Assembly (NCBI RefSeq): GCF_014905135.1
Contig: NZ_CP041406.1
Span: forward strand, 806,001 to 870,000
DNA length: 64,000 nucleotides
From: Sulfurimonas paralvinellae
GTDB lineage: Bacteria > Campylobacterota > Campylobacteria > Campylobacterales > Sulfurimonadaceae
Direction: 5' to 3'
The position numbers and the translations under genes were made by a program. Within the stretch, counting starts at the first letter, position 1. Each line of letters starts with the position of its first letter. The notes beneath the pieces were generated by a model that was given only the letters and a program-made list of their open reading frames with translations, had not been told where the DNA came from and ran no database searches. This document shows positions 34,053-43,352 of the stretch, in pieces.

Positions 34053-34439
34053 CTATTCAGTAACTTCTACGATTTCAGGAGTTGATTCCCAGATACCGTG
34101 TTTTGTACAGTAGCCGTGTGCTACAAGGTTAAGTTTATTTTTCATTGGACGGATGTTGAAAGTTACTTCTGCGTGAGACTTTTCGTTTCCAAGTGTTCCC
34201 GGTACGAAAGTAGCCATTGCTAGTTTAGTGTCACCATCAAAAAGTGTGATAGACTCAATGTAGTGATCGAAGTCATCAGGGTGAGTGTACTCTTGACCCA
34301 TTTTCACATTTACTGCAAGCATTTCACCTTTTTTAGCAACACCCGGTACTGTGATGAACGGTGAGTGACGATCGATTAAATCTTTTTTTGCTTCTCTTTC
34401 TACTGTGTCAATATCAACATATTTGTTAATCTTTGGCAT
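34053..34439 (-). CDS. superoxide reductase, class II desulfoferrodoxin (neelaredoxin) type
   Basis: 128 residues, without the N-terminal desulforedoxin domain. Iron ligands are visible in order: His in RHSPFITVP near 24-32, two His in THPDDFDHYI near 51-60, and Cys plus His in YCTKHGIWES near 108-117. It reduces superoxide to peroxide without making oxygen, which suits a microaerophile or anaerobe. It is transcribed alone, with a TATAAT box on its strand about 30 bases upstream (34464-34469) and an AAGGATT ribosome site. Confidence 0.9.
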   Translation of the reverse strand: MPKINKYVDIDTVEREAKKDLIDRHSPFITVPGVAKKGEMLAVNVKMGQEYTHPDDFDHYIESITLFDGDTKLAMATFVPGTLGNEKSHAEVTFNIRPMKNKLNLVAHGYCTKHGIWESTPEIVEVTE

Positions 34440-34463
34440 ATTAAATCCTTTTGGTTTGTTTTA

Positions 34464-34469
34464 ATTATA
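34464..34469 (-). promoter_or_regulatory. -10 box for superoxide reductase
   Basis: TATAAT on the minus strand within GCTATAATTA, about 25 bases before the start codon. Campylobacterota promoters mostly rely on the extended -10, so no clear -35 is expected. Confidence 0.5.
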
Positions 34470-34539
34470 GCGCTATTGTATCTATAAAATCTTTTAGCAA
34501 AACATAAATAAGACAATGTTTATCTTAATTAAGTTTTTT

Positions 34540-35172
34540 TTAATTTCTAGAGCTGAAATTTGCCTGCTCAATTATGAGCGGATAAAAATATCCGTAACCG
34601 AAATCTTTGTCTTTGACAGCAACACCTTTTGTATACACTATTGAGCCGACTTTTGGCGGTGTTGTTTTGGTTGTAAAGACGAGATCATCCATACCTTGAT
34701 ATCGGCTACCGTCTTGAATATGCACCCAGTTGCGGCCCATGATTTGTTGTGAAACTTTTGTCACTTTTCCTTTGACAGTGACTTTTGTTCCTGCATACTG
34801 TGTTCTTTCTTTAAAAAGTTTGGCAATGCTCTGTGTGCCTTTTTCTTCATATTGTGAGTGCATAATATTTGGCTTTGCCGGTGTTTTTTGTGACTTTTGT
34901 GTAGTAACATCCGCTGCAAAAAGAATCTTGTCAAATGTGCGGTTGAGTGTTTTGGAATGAAAGTTCTGCATCCACCCCTGTTCAGAGTATTTAATGGTAT
35001 CCCCCGGTTTTAGGGATCTTTGTGTCATCACTATCCAGTAACTTTGCCCTTTGTCACTTACTTTAATGTAAGTATATCCGCCGCTGTTCATGGTTTTGAG
35101 TACTTTTGCCGTATGAATGTTTGCAGCGAAAAGTCCTGCTGAGAGTAGTAATGCAAGTGCCAGTTTCTTCAT
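34540..35172 (-). CDS. exported OB-fold-like protein
   Basis: 210 residues. The signal peptide is MKKLALALLLSAGLFAA. There are two small beta-rich units: residues 20-85 (HTAKVLKTMNSGGYTYIKV, YWIVMTQRSLKPGDTIKY) and residues 125-205 (GTKVTVKGKVTKVSQQIMGR then NWVHIQDGSRYQGMDDLVF). The second reads like the periplasmic nucleic-acid-binding OB-fold domain often annotated as 'DNA-binding protein' in this phylum. The ligand is unknown. It is probably a single gene. Confidence 0.65.
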   Translation of the reverse strand: MKKLALALLLSAGLFAANIHTAKVLKTMNSGGYTYIKVSDKGQSYWIVMTQRSLKPGDTIKYSEQGWMQNFHSKTLNRTFDKILFAADVTTQKSQKTPAKPNIMHSQYEEKGTQSIAKLFKERTQYAGTKVTVKGKVTKVSQQIMGRNWVHIQDGSRYQGMDDLVFTTKTTPPKVGSIVYTKGVAVKDKDFGYGYFYPLIIEQANFSSRN

Positions 35173-35270
35173 AGTTCTCCTTTTGTTTGGTGCATTTTAA
35201 CAAGAGTTTAACCAACAAATAGATAAAATCGCCTCAATTAATAGAGAAATCATCCACAAAGAGTACAAAT

Positions 35271-37292
35271 ATGTTAAAACCATTACTAATTGAGATAGGT
35301 GTTGAAGAGTTGCCGGCTGTTCCACTTTTAAAAGAACTGAGAAACATTGAAAAAAAATATGCAAAGATTTTAGAAGAGTATGCGCTTTTAGGCGAATTTG
35401 AGTTTTATTATACGCCTCGCCGACTGGTTCTTTGGCATAGAGAGTTTAAAACAGCTCAAGAAGACTCGGTAGAAGAGTTCTTTGGCGCACCTTTAAATGT
35501 GGCATATAAAGATGGCAAGCCGACAAAAGCGGCAGAAGGTTTCGCACGAAAATGTGGTGTATCTCTTGATGAGTTGACAACGGCTGAAAAGGGCGGTAAA
35601 GAAGTACTTTATTATAAAAAAGACATCAAAGGACGCCCATCAAGTGAACTGCTTCCGGAAATAGTCGACAGATGGCTGAAGTCTCTTGATTTTGGAAAAT
35701 CTATGCGTTGGGGAAGCTTGCGTGAGAGTTTCATTCGTCCTATTCGCTGGGTAAATGTTATGCTTGATGATACAGTTGTTCCTATGAAGATTTTTGAAGT
35801 AGATGCAGCAAAAACAACGCGTGTACATCGCATTGCAAATTTTGATCCTGTAGCTGTTGCAGGTGCGAAAGATTACTTCCAAACACTTCAAAATGGCGGT
35901 GTAACACTCTATCAGGATGAGAGACGTAAGAAAATATTTAACGACTTTAAAAAGATTGAATCTGCGAACAAGCTTACAATCGAGGTTGATGATGATCTGC
36001 TTGCCGAAGTTGTAGCCATTACAGAAAATCCGACAGCACTGCTTGGTTCATTTGATGAAAAGTTTTTACAACTTCCGCCGGAAGTCATCATTACCTCGAT
36101 GAAAGAGCATCAACGCTATTTTCCTGTTTTTAAAGATGGTAAACTTATCAATAAATTTGTCGTCGTCTCCAACGCACTGACTGATGACTTCTCTGAGGTC
36201 ATCGCCGGAAATGAAAGAGTGCTTCGTCCTCGTCTTGCTGATGGACTTTTCTTTTGGGAAAATGACCTCAAAAACGGCCTTTCTACAAAAGGACTTGAAA
36301 AAGCGGCATTCTTTAAAGGACTCGGCACTATTGCAGATAAGATCGTGCGTGAGACAAAGATAGCTGAAATACTCTATGAAAAGTATAATATCGACACTCC
36401 AAAAGCTGATCTGCTTCGAGCGATGGAACTTGCAAAAGCTGACCTTATGAGCGAAATGGTTTATGAGTTTACAGAATTGCAGGGACTTATGGGTTATTAT
36501 TATGCAAAAGAAGCAGGTGAAAAAGAGGCTGTAGCTATCGCCATTAAAGAACAGTATCTTCCCGAGGGTGAAGAGAGTGCGTTGCCTTCAACACCACTTA
36601 GTGCTATCGTAGCGATGAGTATCAAGCTTGATACTTTGCTTGGGCTGTTTTCAGTCAATGAGATTCCGACAGGCTCACGTGATCCGTTCGCACTGCGTCG
36701 TGCTGTAAACGGTATTATTCGCATTGTCAATGAGTATGGATTTAGATTTGACATTGTCAGGGACATGAAAGAGCTTGCAAAAAATTATGAGGGTTCAATA
36801 GATCTTGAAAAGCTGGAGAATTTTATCATTGAGCGAATCAAACGCTACTACAAGGTGAATCCATCTATCATCGAAGCGGTACTTTCTTCAGGCGAGCGTG
36901 AACTGTTGGCTCTTGGACAAAAGATAGAAGCACTTGATAATCTAGTGAATTCAGAAGGTTTTGATGAAGTAAGCTCTACCTTTAAACGTGTTGCAAACAT
37001 TACGAAAGATATTAACCTCACGCAAGCATTAACAGTGGATGAGAATCTGCTTGAAGAGGATGCTGAAAAAGCACTTTATAAGCGTTATATGGAAGTCTCT
37101 TCTAAAACGTACGATTCGTACGAGGAAGAACTCGATGCTCTTCTTGGACTCAAACCAGAGCTTGATGCTTTCTTTGATAATGTCATGGTAAATGCAGAAG
37201 ATGAGGCATTGAAAAACAACAGAAAGATGCTTGTTGCTTCCATTTACAAAAGTATTCTTACTATTGCAGATATTAAAGAGGTAAGTATATAG
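35271..37292 (+). CDS. glyS: glycyl-tRNA synthetase beta subunit
   Basis: 673 residues, close to the usual 670-690. The N-terminus LLIEIGVEELPAVPLLKELR, the ITSMKEHQRYFPVF segment near 270-285, the NPTALLGSF segment before it and the TGSRDPFALRRAVNGIIRIV segment near 464-483 are diagnostic for the beta chain of the heterotetrameric enzyme that charges tRNA-Gly. The alpha subunit (glyQ) is not in this window. Confidence 0.95.
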   Translation: MLKPLLIEIGVEELPAVPLLKELRNIEKKYAKILEEYALLGEFEFYYTPRRLVLWHREFKTAQEDSVEEFFGAPLNVAYKDGKPTKAAEGFARKCGVSLDELTTAEKGGKEVLYYKKDIKGRPSSELLPEIVDRWLKSLDFGKSMRWGSLRESFIRPIRWVNVMLDDTVVPMKIFEVDAAKTTRVHRIANFDPVAVAGAKDYFQTLQNGGVTLYQDERRKKIFNDFKKIESANKLTIEVDDDLLAEVVAITENPTALLGSFDEKFLQLPPEVIITSMKEHQRYFPVFKDGKLINKFVVVSNALTDDFSEVIAGNERVLRPRLADGLFFWENDLKNGLSTKGLEKAAFFKGLGTIADKIVRETKIAEILYEKYNIDTPKADLLRAMELAKADLMSEMVYEFTELQGLMGYYYAKEAGEKEAVAIAIKEQYLPEGEESALPSTPLSAIVAMSIKLDTLLGLFSVNEIPTGSRDPFALRRAVNGIIRIVNEYGFRFDIVRDMKELAKNYEGSIDLEKLENFIIERIKRYYKVNPSIIEAVLSSGERELLALGQKIEALDNLVNSEGFDEVSSTFKRVANITKDINLTQALTVDENLLEEDAEKALYKRYMEVSSKTYDSYEEELDALLGLKPELDAFFDNVMVNAEDEALKNNRKMLVASIYKSILTIADIKEVSI

Positions 37293-37301
37293 TTCTTATA
37301 A

Positions 37302-38417
37302 TTACTGCAGGCTTTTAATAGTACGTAGCTGCCTTTGTATCTTTTTGTGGTAGATGAGTGAAGTGTTATTTGTTTTATCTATCTTCAAAGCTTTTTCAAA
37401 ACACTGTTTTGCCTGATCGAGATTTTTGCTGTTATAGTATCTTTTTCCTTCATTCACCAGTCTGTTTACCGCTTCTTTTGCTCTTTTATTCGCTTTTGCT
37501 ATGATCTGCTTCGCCTGCCTGTTTTGTGATTCCAACTGTAAGACTTTTTTAGCATAGTCAATGGATTCCAAATAGTTGTTTTGCTTGAGAGCTTTTTGTG
37601 CCATGGCTAAATTGTGTTTTTTACTTTGTTTGAAAGCTATGCGTTGCATGTATTTTTCTGCTGTAACATCATCAGGGTAAATAGATAAAATCTCGAGAAA
37701 TTTTTGTTTTGCTTGTTTAAGATTGCCTTTTTTGTAAATAGCAATGGCATTTTTAAGTAAGATCTCTTTTTGTTCCCTTAAGAGTTCTCTCGCTTTTTGC
37801 AGGCTTGTATTTTTATAGTCATACTTTGCAAGATTGTTTAGACTGTTCTTTATAGCCTTTAACTCTTGATAGCTTCCTTTGTTGTTTATAAGCTTTGTTT
37901 CCAAAGAATTTTCAAGTGAATGAATATATATGCGCATGGCTCTGTCATTTCTGAGTTTGCTGTAGAGTTCTTGCGTGTTTTTATACTCAGGATTGTTCAT
38001 CATGACACTGTTGAGTTCGATGAGAGCTCTTTTTTTGTCTTTGTAGAGATATTTTTTGGCATTTTGATAATGAATGTAGGCTCTTTTTTTCGCTTCTACC
38101 TTAATCTCTTTTATCTTTTGTAATGGTATGGCAGGATAGCCTTCATAAAAGTTTACGAGTTCATAAGCCTTGATGGCATCATAATAATATCCATATTTGT
38201 AGTCTTCGTTTCCCATTTTTCGATGAAGACGAATCTCATTTTTAATAGATTTGTAGATAAGGCGTTTATCATGTGAATCAAGTTCCTTGACCTCTTTGTT
38301 AAGTTTTGTAATATGTATCTGTTTTTTTTGTACAACCGTAGTGTGCTTTTTTTCCAAAGGAACACAGGCAGTTAGAAATATCAATAAAAAAGCTGAAAAA
38401 AGAGTAAAGAGTTTCAT
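37302..38417 (-). CDS. TPR-like lipoprotein
   Basis: 371 residues from the ATG at 38417, placed two bases after the cyclase stop. An upstream in-frame start (MRARCHK) would overlap the cyclase gene and spoil the signal peptide. The signal peptide ends in LTAC, a lipobox, so the protein is lipid-anchored. Helical tetratricopeptide-like repeats fill residues 60-370, clearest as AKQKFLEILSIYPDDVTAEK, YLESIDYAKKVLQLESQNRQ and LDQAKQCFEKALKIDKTNNT. It probably works with the cyclase upstream as a sensor or scaffold. This pairing of cyclase and TPR lipoprotein is an inference from position. Confidence 0.75.
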   Translation of the reverse strand: MKLFTLFSAFLLIFLTACVPLEKKHTTVVQKKQIHITKLNKEVKELDSHDKRLIYKSIKNEIRLHRKMGNEDYKYGYYYDAIKAYELVNFYEGYPAIPLQKIKEIKVEAKKRAYIHYQNAKKYLYKDKKRALIELNSVMMNNPEYKNTQELYSKLRNDRAMRIYIHSLENSLETKLINNKGSYQELKAIKNSLNNLAKYDYKNTSLQKARELLREQKEILLKNAIAIYKKGNLKQAKQKFLEILSIYPDDVTAEKYMQRIAFKQSKKHNLAMAQKALKQNNYLESIDYAKKVLQLESQNRQAKQIIAKANKRAKEAVNRLVNEGKRYYNSKNLDQAKQCFEKALKIDKTNNTSLIYHKKIQRQLRTIKSLQ

Positions 38418-38418
38418 C

Positions 38419-39861
38419 TTATGACACCTTGCTCTCAATTGAGTAGGCTGTGACGTGGTTTGTGATGCCTTTTAGAGATAACGGTTCAGTAAGCGTATAG
38501 TTACATTTGTATCCAGAGTGAGCAAACGTTTTTTTATCGATGATGATTTCACCGCCTTTTGCATAAGAACAGAGACGGGAAGTCATATTGACCGCTAGTC
38601 CTATTGCAGTATAATCCATATGATCATCATAACCGACATTACCAACAATAACCTGACCTTTAGATATTCCGATTCCGACCTGACAAGTGGTTTTATTTTC
38701 ATTTTTTCGTAAAATATTCTCTTTTTGAATGGTCTGTTGGATTTCAATAGCAGATTGAAGTGCCCGTTGACTGGCGTCTTCTCCTGAAAATGAAGCCATT
38801 GTTTCATCACCTATAAATTTATCGATATCACCTTTGTTTTTCTTGATAATTTTCGCTTGAAGTGAAAAGTAAAAGTTGACGATTTCAATGACCTCTTGCG
38901 GTGTTTTTTTCTCATTTAAAGAGGTGAAGTCTCTAATATCACAGAATAAAAAGGTCATATTTCTGTACTCTCCGCCTAAGGCAGCCGGTTCGTGTGAAGA
39001 TTTTTTAATCATATCTACCGTGGAGTTGGAAACGAACTTCTGGAGTTTATCTTTCTCTTTGAGCCAGTTTACCATTGTATTAAAGTGGTTTGCAAGATTT
39101 TGAATCTCATCGTTCGTATGAATGTCGAGATGGATGTCAAGATTACCTTTGGTGATTTCAGAAGATGCTTTTGTAATCTCTAAGATTGGTTTGGTGACGC
39201 GTGTTCCTATAAAATAGACATAGAGTGTCGAGAGGAGTAAAATGATAAAAGCAATAGTGTATATATAATTAAGAACCTGATCGATGATCTTCGAGATGGC
39301 TTTTTTGTCATAATAGAGCAAAGTAAAACCAAGAAGGATGTTTTCACCCTTGTACTTGTAGAGAATCGGGCGTATGAAGCGATAAGTTTCAATGGACTGT
39401 GTTGGAGTTTTTATAGTGTAAGTATCATAGGTAACATGCTCTGTTTTACAGTTCTGAAGGTATTTGAGAAGGCCTTTCTCAAGAGGGAGATCTTTTACTT
39501 TTTCCCCAAATCCTGAAATATATTGGAAGTAGTTTTTTTGACCATTTTTTTGTCTTTCATAAATAGATATGCCAAGCAGACCATCAATGTGTGATTCTTT
39601 AAGCCGTTCGATGGCATCGTTAAGACTGAGACGATTTTCATAGGTACGTTCTAAAAGTGCAAAAGAAGAAAAATCTGAGATACGTTCAATGGTCGTTGAA
39701 CTGACCTCAAATGCTTTTTTTTCAATGTTTTCTTTTATAAATGGAATGATAAAGTAGTTTTGTACAGAGATAGCCAGAAAGATAGAGACAAATACAAAGC
39801 TGATAAGCTTTAATTTTAATCCGCCTCTGTATAATAACTCTTTAATAGTTTTTCGAATCAT
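38419..39861 (-). CDS. membrane class III nucleotidyl cyclase with periplasmic sensor and HAMP
   Basis: 480 residues. Membrane helix 1 lies near 16-33, a periplasmic sensor domain (about 35-195), membrane helix 2 near 195-213, HAMP near 215-268 and the cyclase catalytic domain near 290-475. Metal-binding Asp residues are in LFCDIRDFTSL and KFIGDETMASF. The glycine-rich ends VGIGISKGQVIVGNVGYDDH and DYTAIGLAVNMTSRLC fit class III cyclases. It would make cAMP (or cGMP) in response to an external signal. No CRP-like partner is visible here. Confidence 0.88.
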   Translation of the reverse strand: MIRKTIKELLYRGGLKLKLISFVFVSIFLAISVQNYFIIPFIKENIEKKAFEVSSTTIERISDFSSFALLERTYENRLSLNDAIERLKESHIDGLLGISIYERQKNGQKNYFQYISGFGEKVKDLPLEKGLLKYLQNCKTEHVTYDTYTIKTPTQSIETYRFIRPILYKYKGENILLGFTLLYYDKKAISKIIDQVLNYIYTIAFIILLLSTLYVYFIGTRVTKPILEITKASSEITKGNLDIHLDIHTNDEIQNLANHFNTMVNWLKEKDKLQKFVSNSTVDMIKKSSHEPAALGGEYRNMTFLFCDIRDFTSLNEKKTPQEVIEIVNFYFSLQAKIIKKNKGDIDKFIGDETMASFSGEDASQRALQSAIEIQQTIQKENILRKNENKTTCQVGIGISKGQVIVGNVGYDDHMDYTAIGLAVNMTSRLCSYAKGGEIIIDKKTFAHSGYKCNYTLTEPLSLKGITNHVTAYSIESKVS

Positions 39862-39901
39862 TCTATTATTTTACCTGAAAATTCTAAAGGAAAGTTATAA
39901 A

Positions 39902-41023
39902 GTGTATGATGTAGCAGTAATCGGGGCAGGAATAAACGGATGCAGTGTCGCTTATGAGTTCACACAGACCGGAAAAAATGTCATAGTTTTTGACAAAGAA
40001 GGTGTGGCTAGCGGCGGCAGTGGTGCTGCCGGTGCTTTCATCTCTCCGAAATTCTCTAGAGCAGGGGAACTTAAGGAGATTATAGAAGATGCTTTTGTCT
40101 ACTCTATGGAGTATTATGAAAAAAACTTTCAAAACTTTTTTACAAAAGCACAACTGCTGCATATTGCTAAAGATGAAGTAGAAGAAGAAACATTGAAAAT
40201 TTTTAAAGAAAAAACATCGCTTCCTTTAAAAATTCCCGAACAAAAAGTTTTGGACTCTCTCACGCAGAGTGCACGAGTTAGAGAATATGTTTCTTTGGAT
40301 GCAGGTGTAGTTGCCGCTAAAGGTGTTTGCCAGAAGATGATAGCTGCTGCAAAGTTCGTTACATTGCATGTAGAAGATTTAGTCTGGGAAGATGGGTACT
40401 GGCTCATCAATGAAACATATGCCGCACGTGAGGTTGTCTTGGCGACAGGAGCATACAAAACTATCATAAATGAGCCATATATCGGTCTGCGTGGGGTATG
40501 GGGACATAGAATAGATGTTAAAAGTACGTTTGAAAATCCCTACTCAATTCATCAGTTCGTTTCAATCTCACCAACGAATCAAGGCATAACTGCGATTGGT
40601 GCGACACATAATGTTCACTATCATCCAGAGATAAACAAAGAACCGTATGATGTAAAGCAGGGCAGAGAGGAACTGCTTGAAAAAGCTTCACGCACAGTGA
40701 AGATCGATGATGTTGAAATAGTGAAAGATTACATGGGACTGCGTTCGGGTTCGCATGACTATATGCCGCTTGTCGGTCCACTTGTACTCTCACGTGAGAC
40801 ATTGGAGTGCTGTGAAAAGAAGATCCGCGTAAAGAGACCGGATTTTGAAAATTTTCTCTACTATCCGCATCTTACAATGATAAACGGCAGTGGAGGTTAC
40901 GGTTTTGTTCTTGCCCCTTATCTGGCAAAAATATTAAAAGATTACATCGTAAGTGACAAACACATAAGCCAAAGAATAGTCCCTGCAAGATTCTTTGCCC
41001 GTTGGGCGAAAAAAAAGATTTGA
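39902..41023 (+). CDS. FAD-dependent oxidoreductase (DAO family)
   Basis: 373 residues with a GTG start, preceded by AAAGGAAAG. The N-terminal Rossmann motif is VIGAGINGCSVAYEF (GxGxxG) near 5-19. The C-terminal part has LRSGSHDYMPLVGPL and NGSGGYGFVLAPYLA, the second flavin-contacting region of the D-amino-acid oxidase/MnmC-like fold. It may be a stand-alone MnmC C-domain-like oxidase acting on modified tRNA uridine, or a glycine-oxidase-like enzyme. The sequence alone does not decide this. Confidence 0.8.
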   Translation: MYDVAVIGAGINGCSVAYEFTQTGKNVIVFDKEGVASGGSGAAGAFISPKFSRAGELKEIIEDAFVYSMEYYEKNFQNFFTKAQLLHIAKDEVEEETLKIFKEKTSLPLKIPEQKVLDSLTQSARVREYVSLDAGVVAAKGVCQKMIAAAKFVTLHVEDLVWEDGYWLINETYAAREVVLATGAYKTIINEPYIGLRGVWGHRIDVKSTFENPYSIHQFVSISPTNQGITAIGATHNVHYHPEINKEPYDVKQGREELLEKASRTVKIDDVEIVKDYMGLRSGSHDYMPLVGPLVLSRETLECCEKKIRVKRPDFENFLYYPHLTMINGSGGYGFVLAPYLAKILKDYIVSDKHISQRIVPARFFARWAKKKI

Positions 41024-41041
41024 GGATAGGAAGGTAAGCTT

Positions 41042-41779
41042 TTAAGAGATCTTAACTATCTGTGGTGGGATTGTCTTAAAAACTTCCTTGATCCCATTGG
41101 CTCTTATTTGGCGCATTTTTCCTGTGGCAAACGGGGAGAGAAAGTAGGCGATTTCTTTACATTCTTCGGCATCGTAGTTGTTGTCATGCATAAAGACGAC
41201 TGTTTTATCAAGCTTGTTGACGTGCTCGCTGAGTGCTCTTGCATATGCGATGATGTTTTTGTGGTGCCTGTCATATTTGTGACCCATACCAAAAAAGACA
41301 AATTTTCCGGTAAGACGAATATTTGGAATGTCGATGTAATTGAGATGACGGTCATAACGAGTCAGCTGCGTTGAAGTGAATTTGTCTAAATCGGCATCAA
41401 ACTCTTCTAGAATAGGTGTGGGTTCTATATTTTCACGATTATAGTTAAAGAGGTAGCGAATCTCAACTAGTTTGCCTTTATAGTGCTCTTTTAATGCGGC
41501 ATTGAGGACATACATGCGGGGTGTTTCCTGAATGGTGACATACTCGTCATATTTGTCAAATCCCTCATCTTGTAAAAAGCGGCTCATCTTATAACCTGTC
41601 GGTGTCTCTTCAGGATTGTACAAAAAGATAGTTCCTACTACATGTTTGCGCTTTTTTTTGAGCATATTTTCAAGGTCGGCTACGCTGATCTTTTCATCTT
41701 CGTTTTCATTAATGTAGATATATTGTTCTACGAGATAATCCATATCGAAATTTGTTGAGAATTTTCCAAATACTTGCAT
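41042..41779 (-). CDS. unknown protein, 245 residues
   Basis: The protein is soluble with mixed alpha/beta composition. Notable pieces are TIFLYNPEETPTGYKMSRFL near 51-70, FVFFGMGHKYDRHHKNIIAY near 162-181 and TVVFMHDNNYDAEECKEIAY near 195-214. No family is recognised. It faces away from the hydrolase gene downstream; I placed that start at 41824 so that the two do not overlap. Confidence 0.55.
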   Translation of the reverse strand: MQVFGKFSTNFDMDYLVEQYIYINENEDEKISVADLENMLKKKRKHVVGTIFLYNPEETPTGYKMSRFLQDEGFDKYDEYVTIQETPRMYVLNAALKEHYKGKLVEIRYLFNYNRENIEPTPILEEFDADLDKFTSTQLTRYDRHLNYIDIPNIRLTGKFVFFGMGHKYDRHHKNIIAYARALSEHVNKLDKTVVFMHDNNYDAEECKEIAYFLSPFATGKMRQIRANGIKEVFKTIPPQIVKIS

Positions 41780-41823
41780 ATAATAAACCTTTTAATTTTG
41801 CGAATTATACTATAATTATCAAC

Positions 41824-42585
41824 ATGATTTATATAGCTTTTATGATTTTTACACTCTTGGTTCTTATTTTTGTCTTTTACCAGTGGCAGTATTTTATGAT
41901 CTTTTCTCCTCTGTATTACAGAGAAGAGCCTTTATGTGAGTTCTGCACGCCGTTGAGTATTGTAACAGATGACGGAATTGAGCTTGAAGGTGTCATTTAT
42001 GAACCGACAGAGTACAAAAACAGGCTTCTTGTTTTTGTAGGACGTAGTCATGATGCAGTTGCACTTATCAATAGGTTTGCAAAGCTCTATCCAAATACGC
42101 AGATCATCACTTTCAATTATCGCTCTTACGGCAAAAGCGATGGTGTGGCAAGTGAGAAAAACTTTTTGAGCGACGGTGTGAAGATAGCTGAGCTTGTGCA
42201 AAAGAACTACGGAGATTTTTATCTGCTTGGCTTTTCCATAGGTTCAAGTGTTGCTGCTTATGTCGCTACAAAGGTAAAAGTAAAAGGTCTTTTTTTGATT
42301 GGTGCCTTTGATTCTATAGCATCACTGACAAAAAGTAAATTTGGCATTAACCTCAAACCTGTGTTAAGATACTGCTTCAATACAAAAAAATTTATACAAC
42401 AGGTAGATGTGCCGACATATCTTTTCGTCAGTCGTGATGATGAAATAATCTATATAGAAAATGCAAGAGCACTGAAAAAAGCTGTGCTGAATCTTGCTTA
42501 CTATGTCGAGTTTGACAATTTGCATCATAAAGAGTTGCTGTGGGATGAACGTGTTGTGAAAAAAATAAAAGAGGTGATTGCGTGA
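41824..42585 (+). CDS. membrane-anchored alpha/beta hydrolase
   Basis: 253 residues from the ATG at 41824. A longer in-frame start at 41752 would overlap the divergent gene and precede the hydrophobic anchor with an odd leader. One N-terminal membrane helix is present (about 1-22). The nucleophile elbow is FSIGSSVAAY near 139-148, with catalytic Ser. The acid is likely Asp in FVSRDDE near 206-212, and His lies in LHHKELLW near 237. It belongs to the BEM46/YqkD-like serine hydrolases. It overlaps the next gene by GTGA. Confidence 0.8.
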   Translation: MIYIAFMIFTLLVLIFVFYQWQYFMIFSPLYYREEPLCEFCTPLSIVTDDGIELEGVIYEPTEYKNRLLVFVGRSHDAVALINRFAKLYPNTQIITFNYRSYGKSDGVASEKNFLSDGVKIAELVQKNYGDFYLLGFSIGSSVAAYVATKVKVKGLFLIGAFDSIASLTKSKFGINLKPVLRYCFNTKKFIQQVDVPTYLFVSRDDEIIYIENARALKKAVLNLAYYVEFDNLHHKELLWDERVVKKIKEVIA

Positions 42586-43352
42586 GTGAGTTGGGATTTT
42601 TACTGAAAAAATTTATATCTTTTTTCCTTGAACCAGTTGGTTTGATTTTAACATTGTTGGCTCTTGGGATCTACTACTTTTATGCGAAAAATGAAAACAG
42701 AGCCGAGAAGTTCTTTCTTGCATCCTTTTTTCTGCTTCTGCTTTTTGCATATCCACCGTTTGCAAACTATCTTGTATCTGGGCTGGAAAATCAATATGCA
42801 AAATATGATTATAAACAGAGTGCTGCTTACATTCATGTACTCGGAAACGGACACGACACAGATCCGTCACAGCCTATCTCTTCACAGATCTCTGATGCAG
42901 GAATCAAGAGAGTTGTTGAAGGTATAATCATTCACAACCATATGTCTGATTCCAAAATTATATTTACAGGTTATGAAGGAAAAACAGATATCAGCAATGC
43001 ACAGATGAATGCACGACTTGCCAGAGAGTTAAATGTCTCACGCAGTGATATTCTCATCAATCCGCTGCCAAAAGATACAAAGGAAGAAGCACTTTTTACC
43101 AAAATGGTTGTCGGAGATAAGCCGTTCGTGCTTGTGACATCGGCTTCGCATATGCCAAGAGCGATGATGCTGTTTGAATCACTCGGTATGCATCCAATTG
43201 CTGCACCGACAAGTTTTTATAAACAAGAGTTTCAAGGTTATTTGCGTGCACCGAGCGCACATGCACTTTTTGTCTCTACCCTTGCTATCCATGAATACAT
43301 TGGAATAGCATGGGCAAAGGTGAAGTATTTGCTCAGAGGAGTTTTTTCATAA
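42582..43352 (+). CDS. ElyC/SanA/YdcF (DUF218) family protein
   Basis: 256 residues with a GTG start overlapping the previous stop. Two N-terminal membrane helices are present (about 10-28 and 36-55). The YdcF fold pieces are IHVLGNGHDTD near 84-94, IIFTGYEG near 126-133, EEALFTKMVV near 166 and LVTSASHMPRAMMLFE near 182-197. ElyC-type proteins affect cell-envelope integrity and undecaprenyl-linked processes in E. coli. This gives a plausible role but no proven reaction. Confidence 0.85.
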   Translation: MSELGFLLKKFISFFLEPVGLILTLLALGIYYFYAKNENRAEKFFLASFFLLLLFAYPPFANYLVSGLENQYAKYDYKQSAAYIHVLGNGHDTDPSQPISSQISDAGIKRVVEGIIIHNHMSDSKIIFTGYEGKTDISNAQMNARLARELNVSRSDILINPLPKDTKEEALFTKMVVGDKPFVLVTSASHMPRAMMLFESLGMHPIAAPTSFYKQEFQGYLRAPSAHALFVSTLAIHEYIGIAWAKVKYLLRGVFS

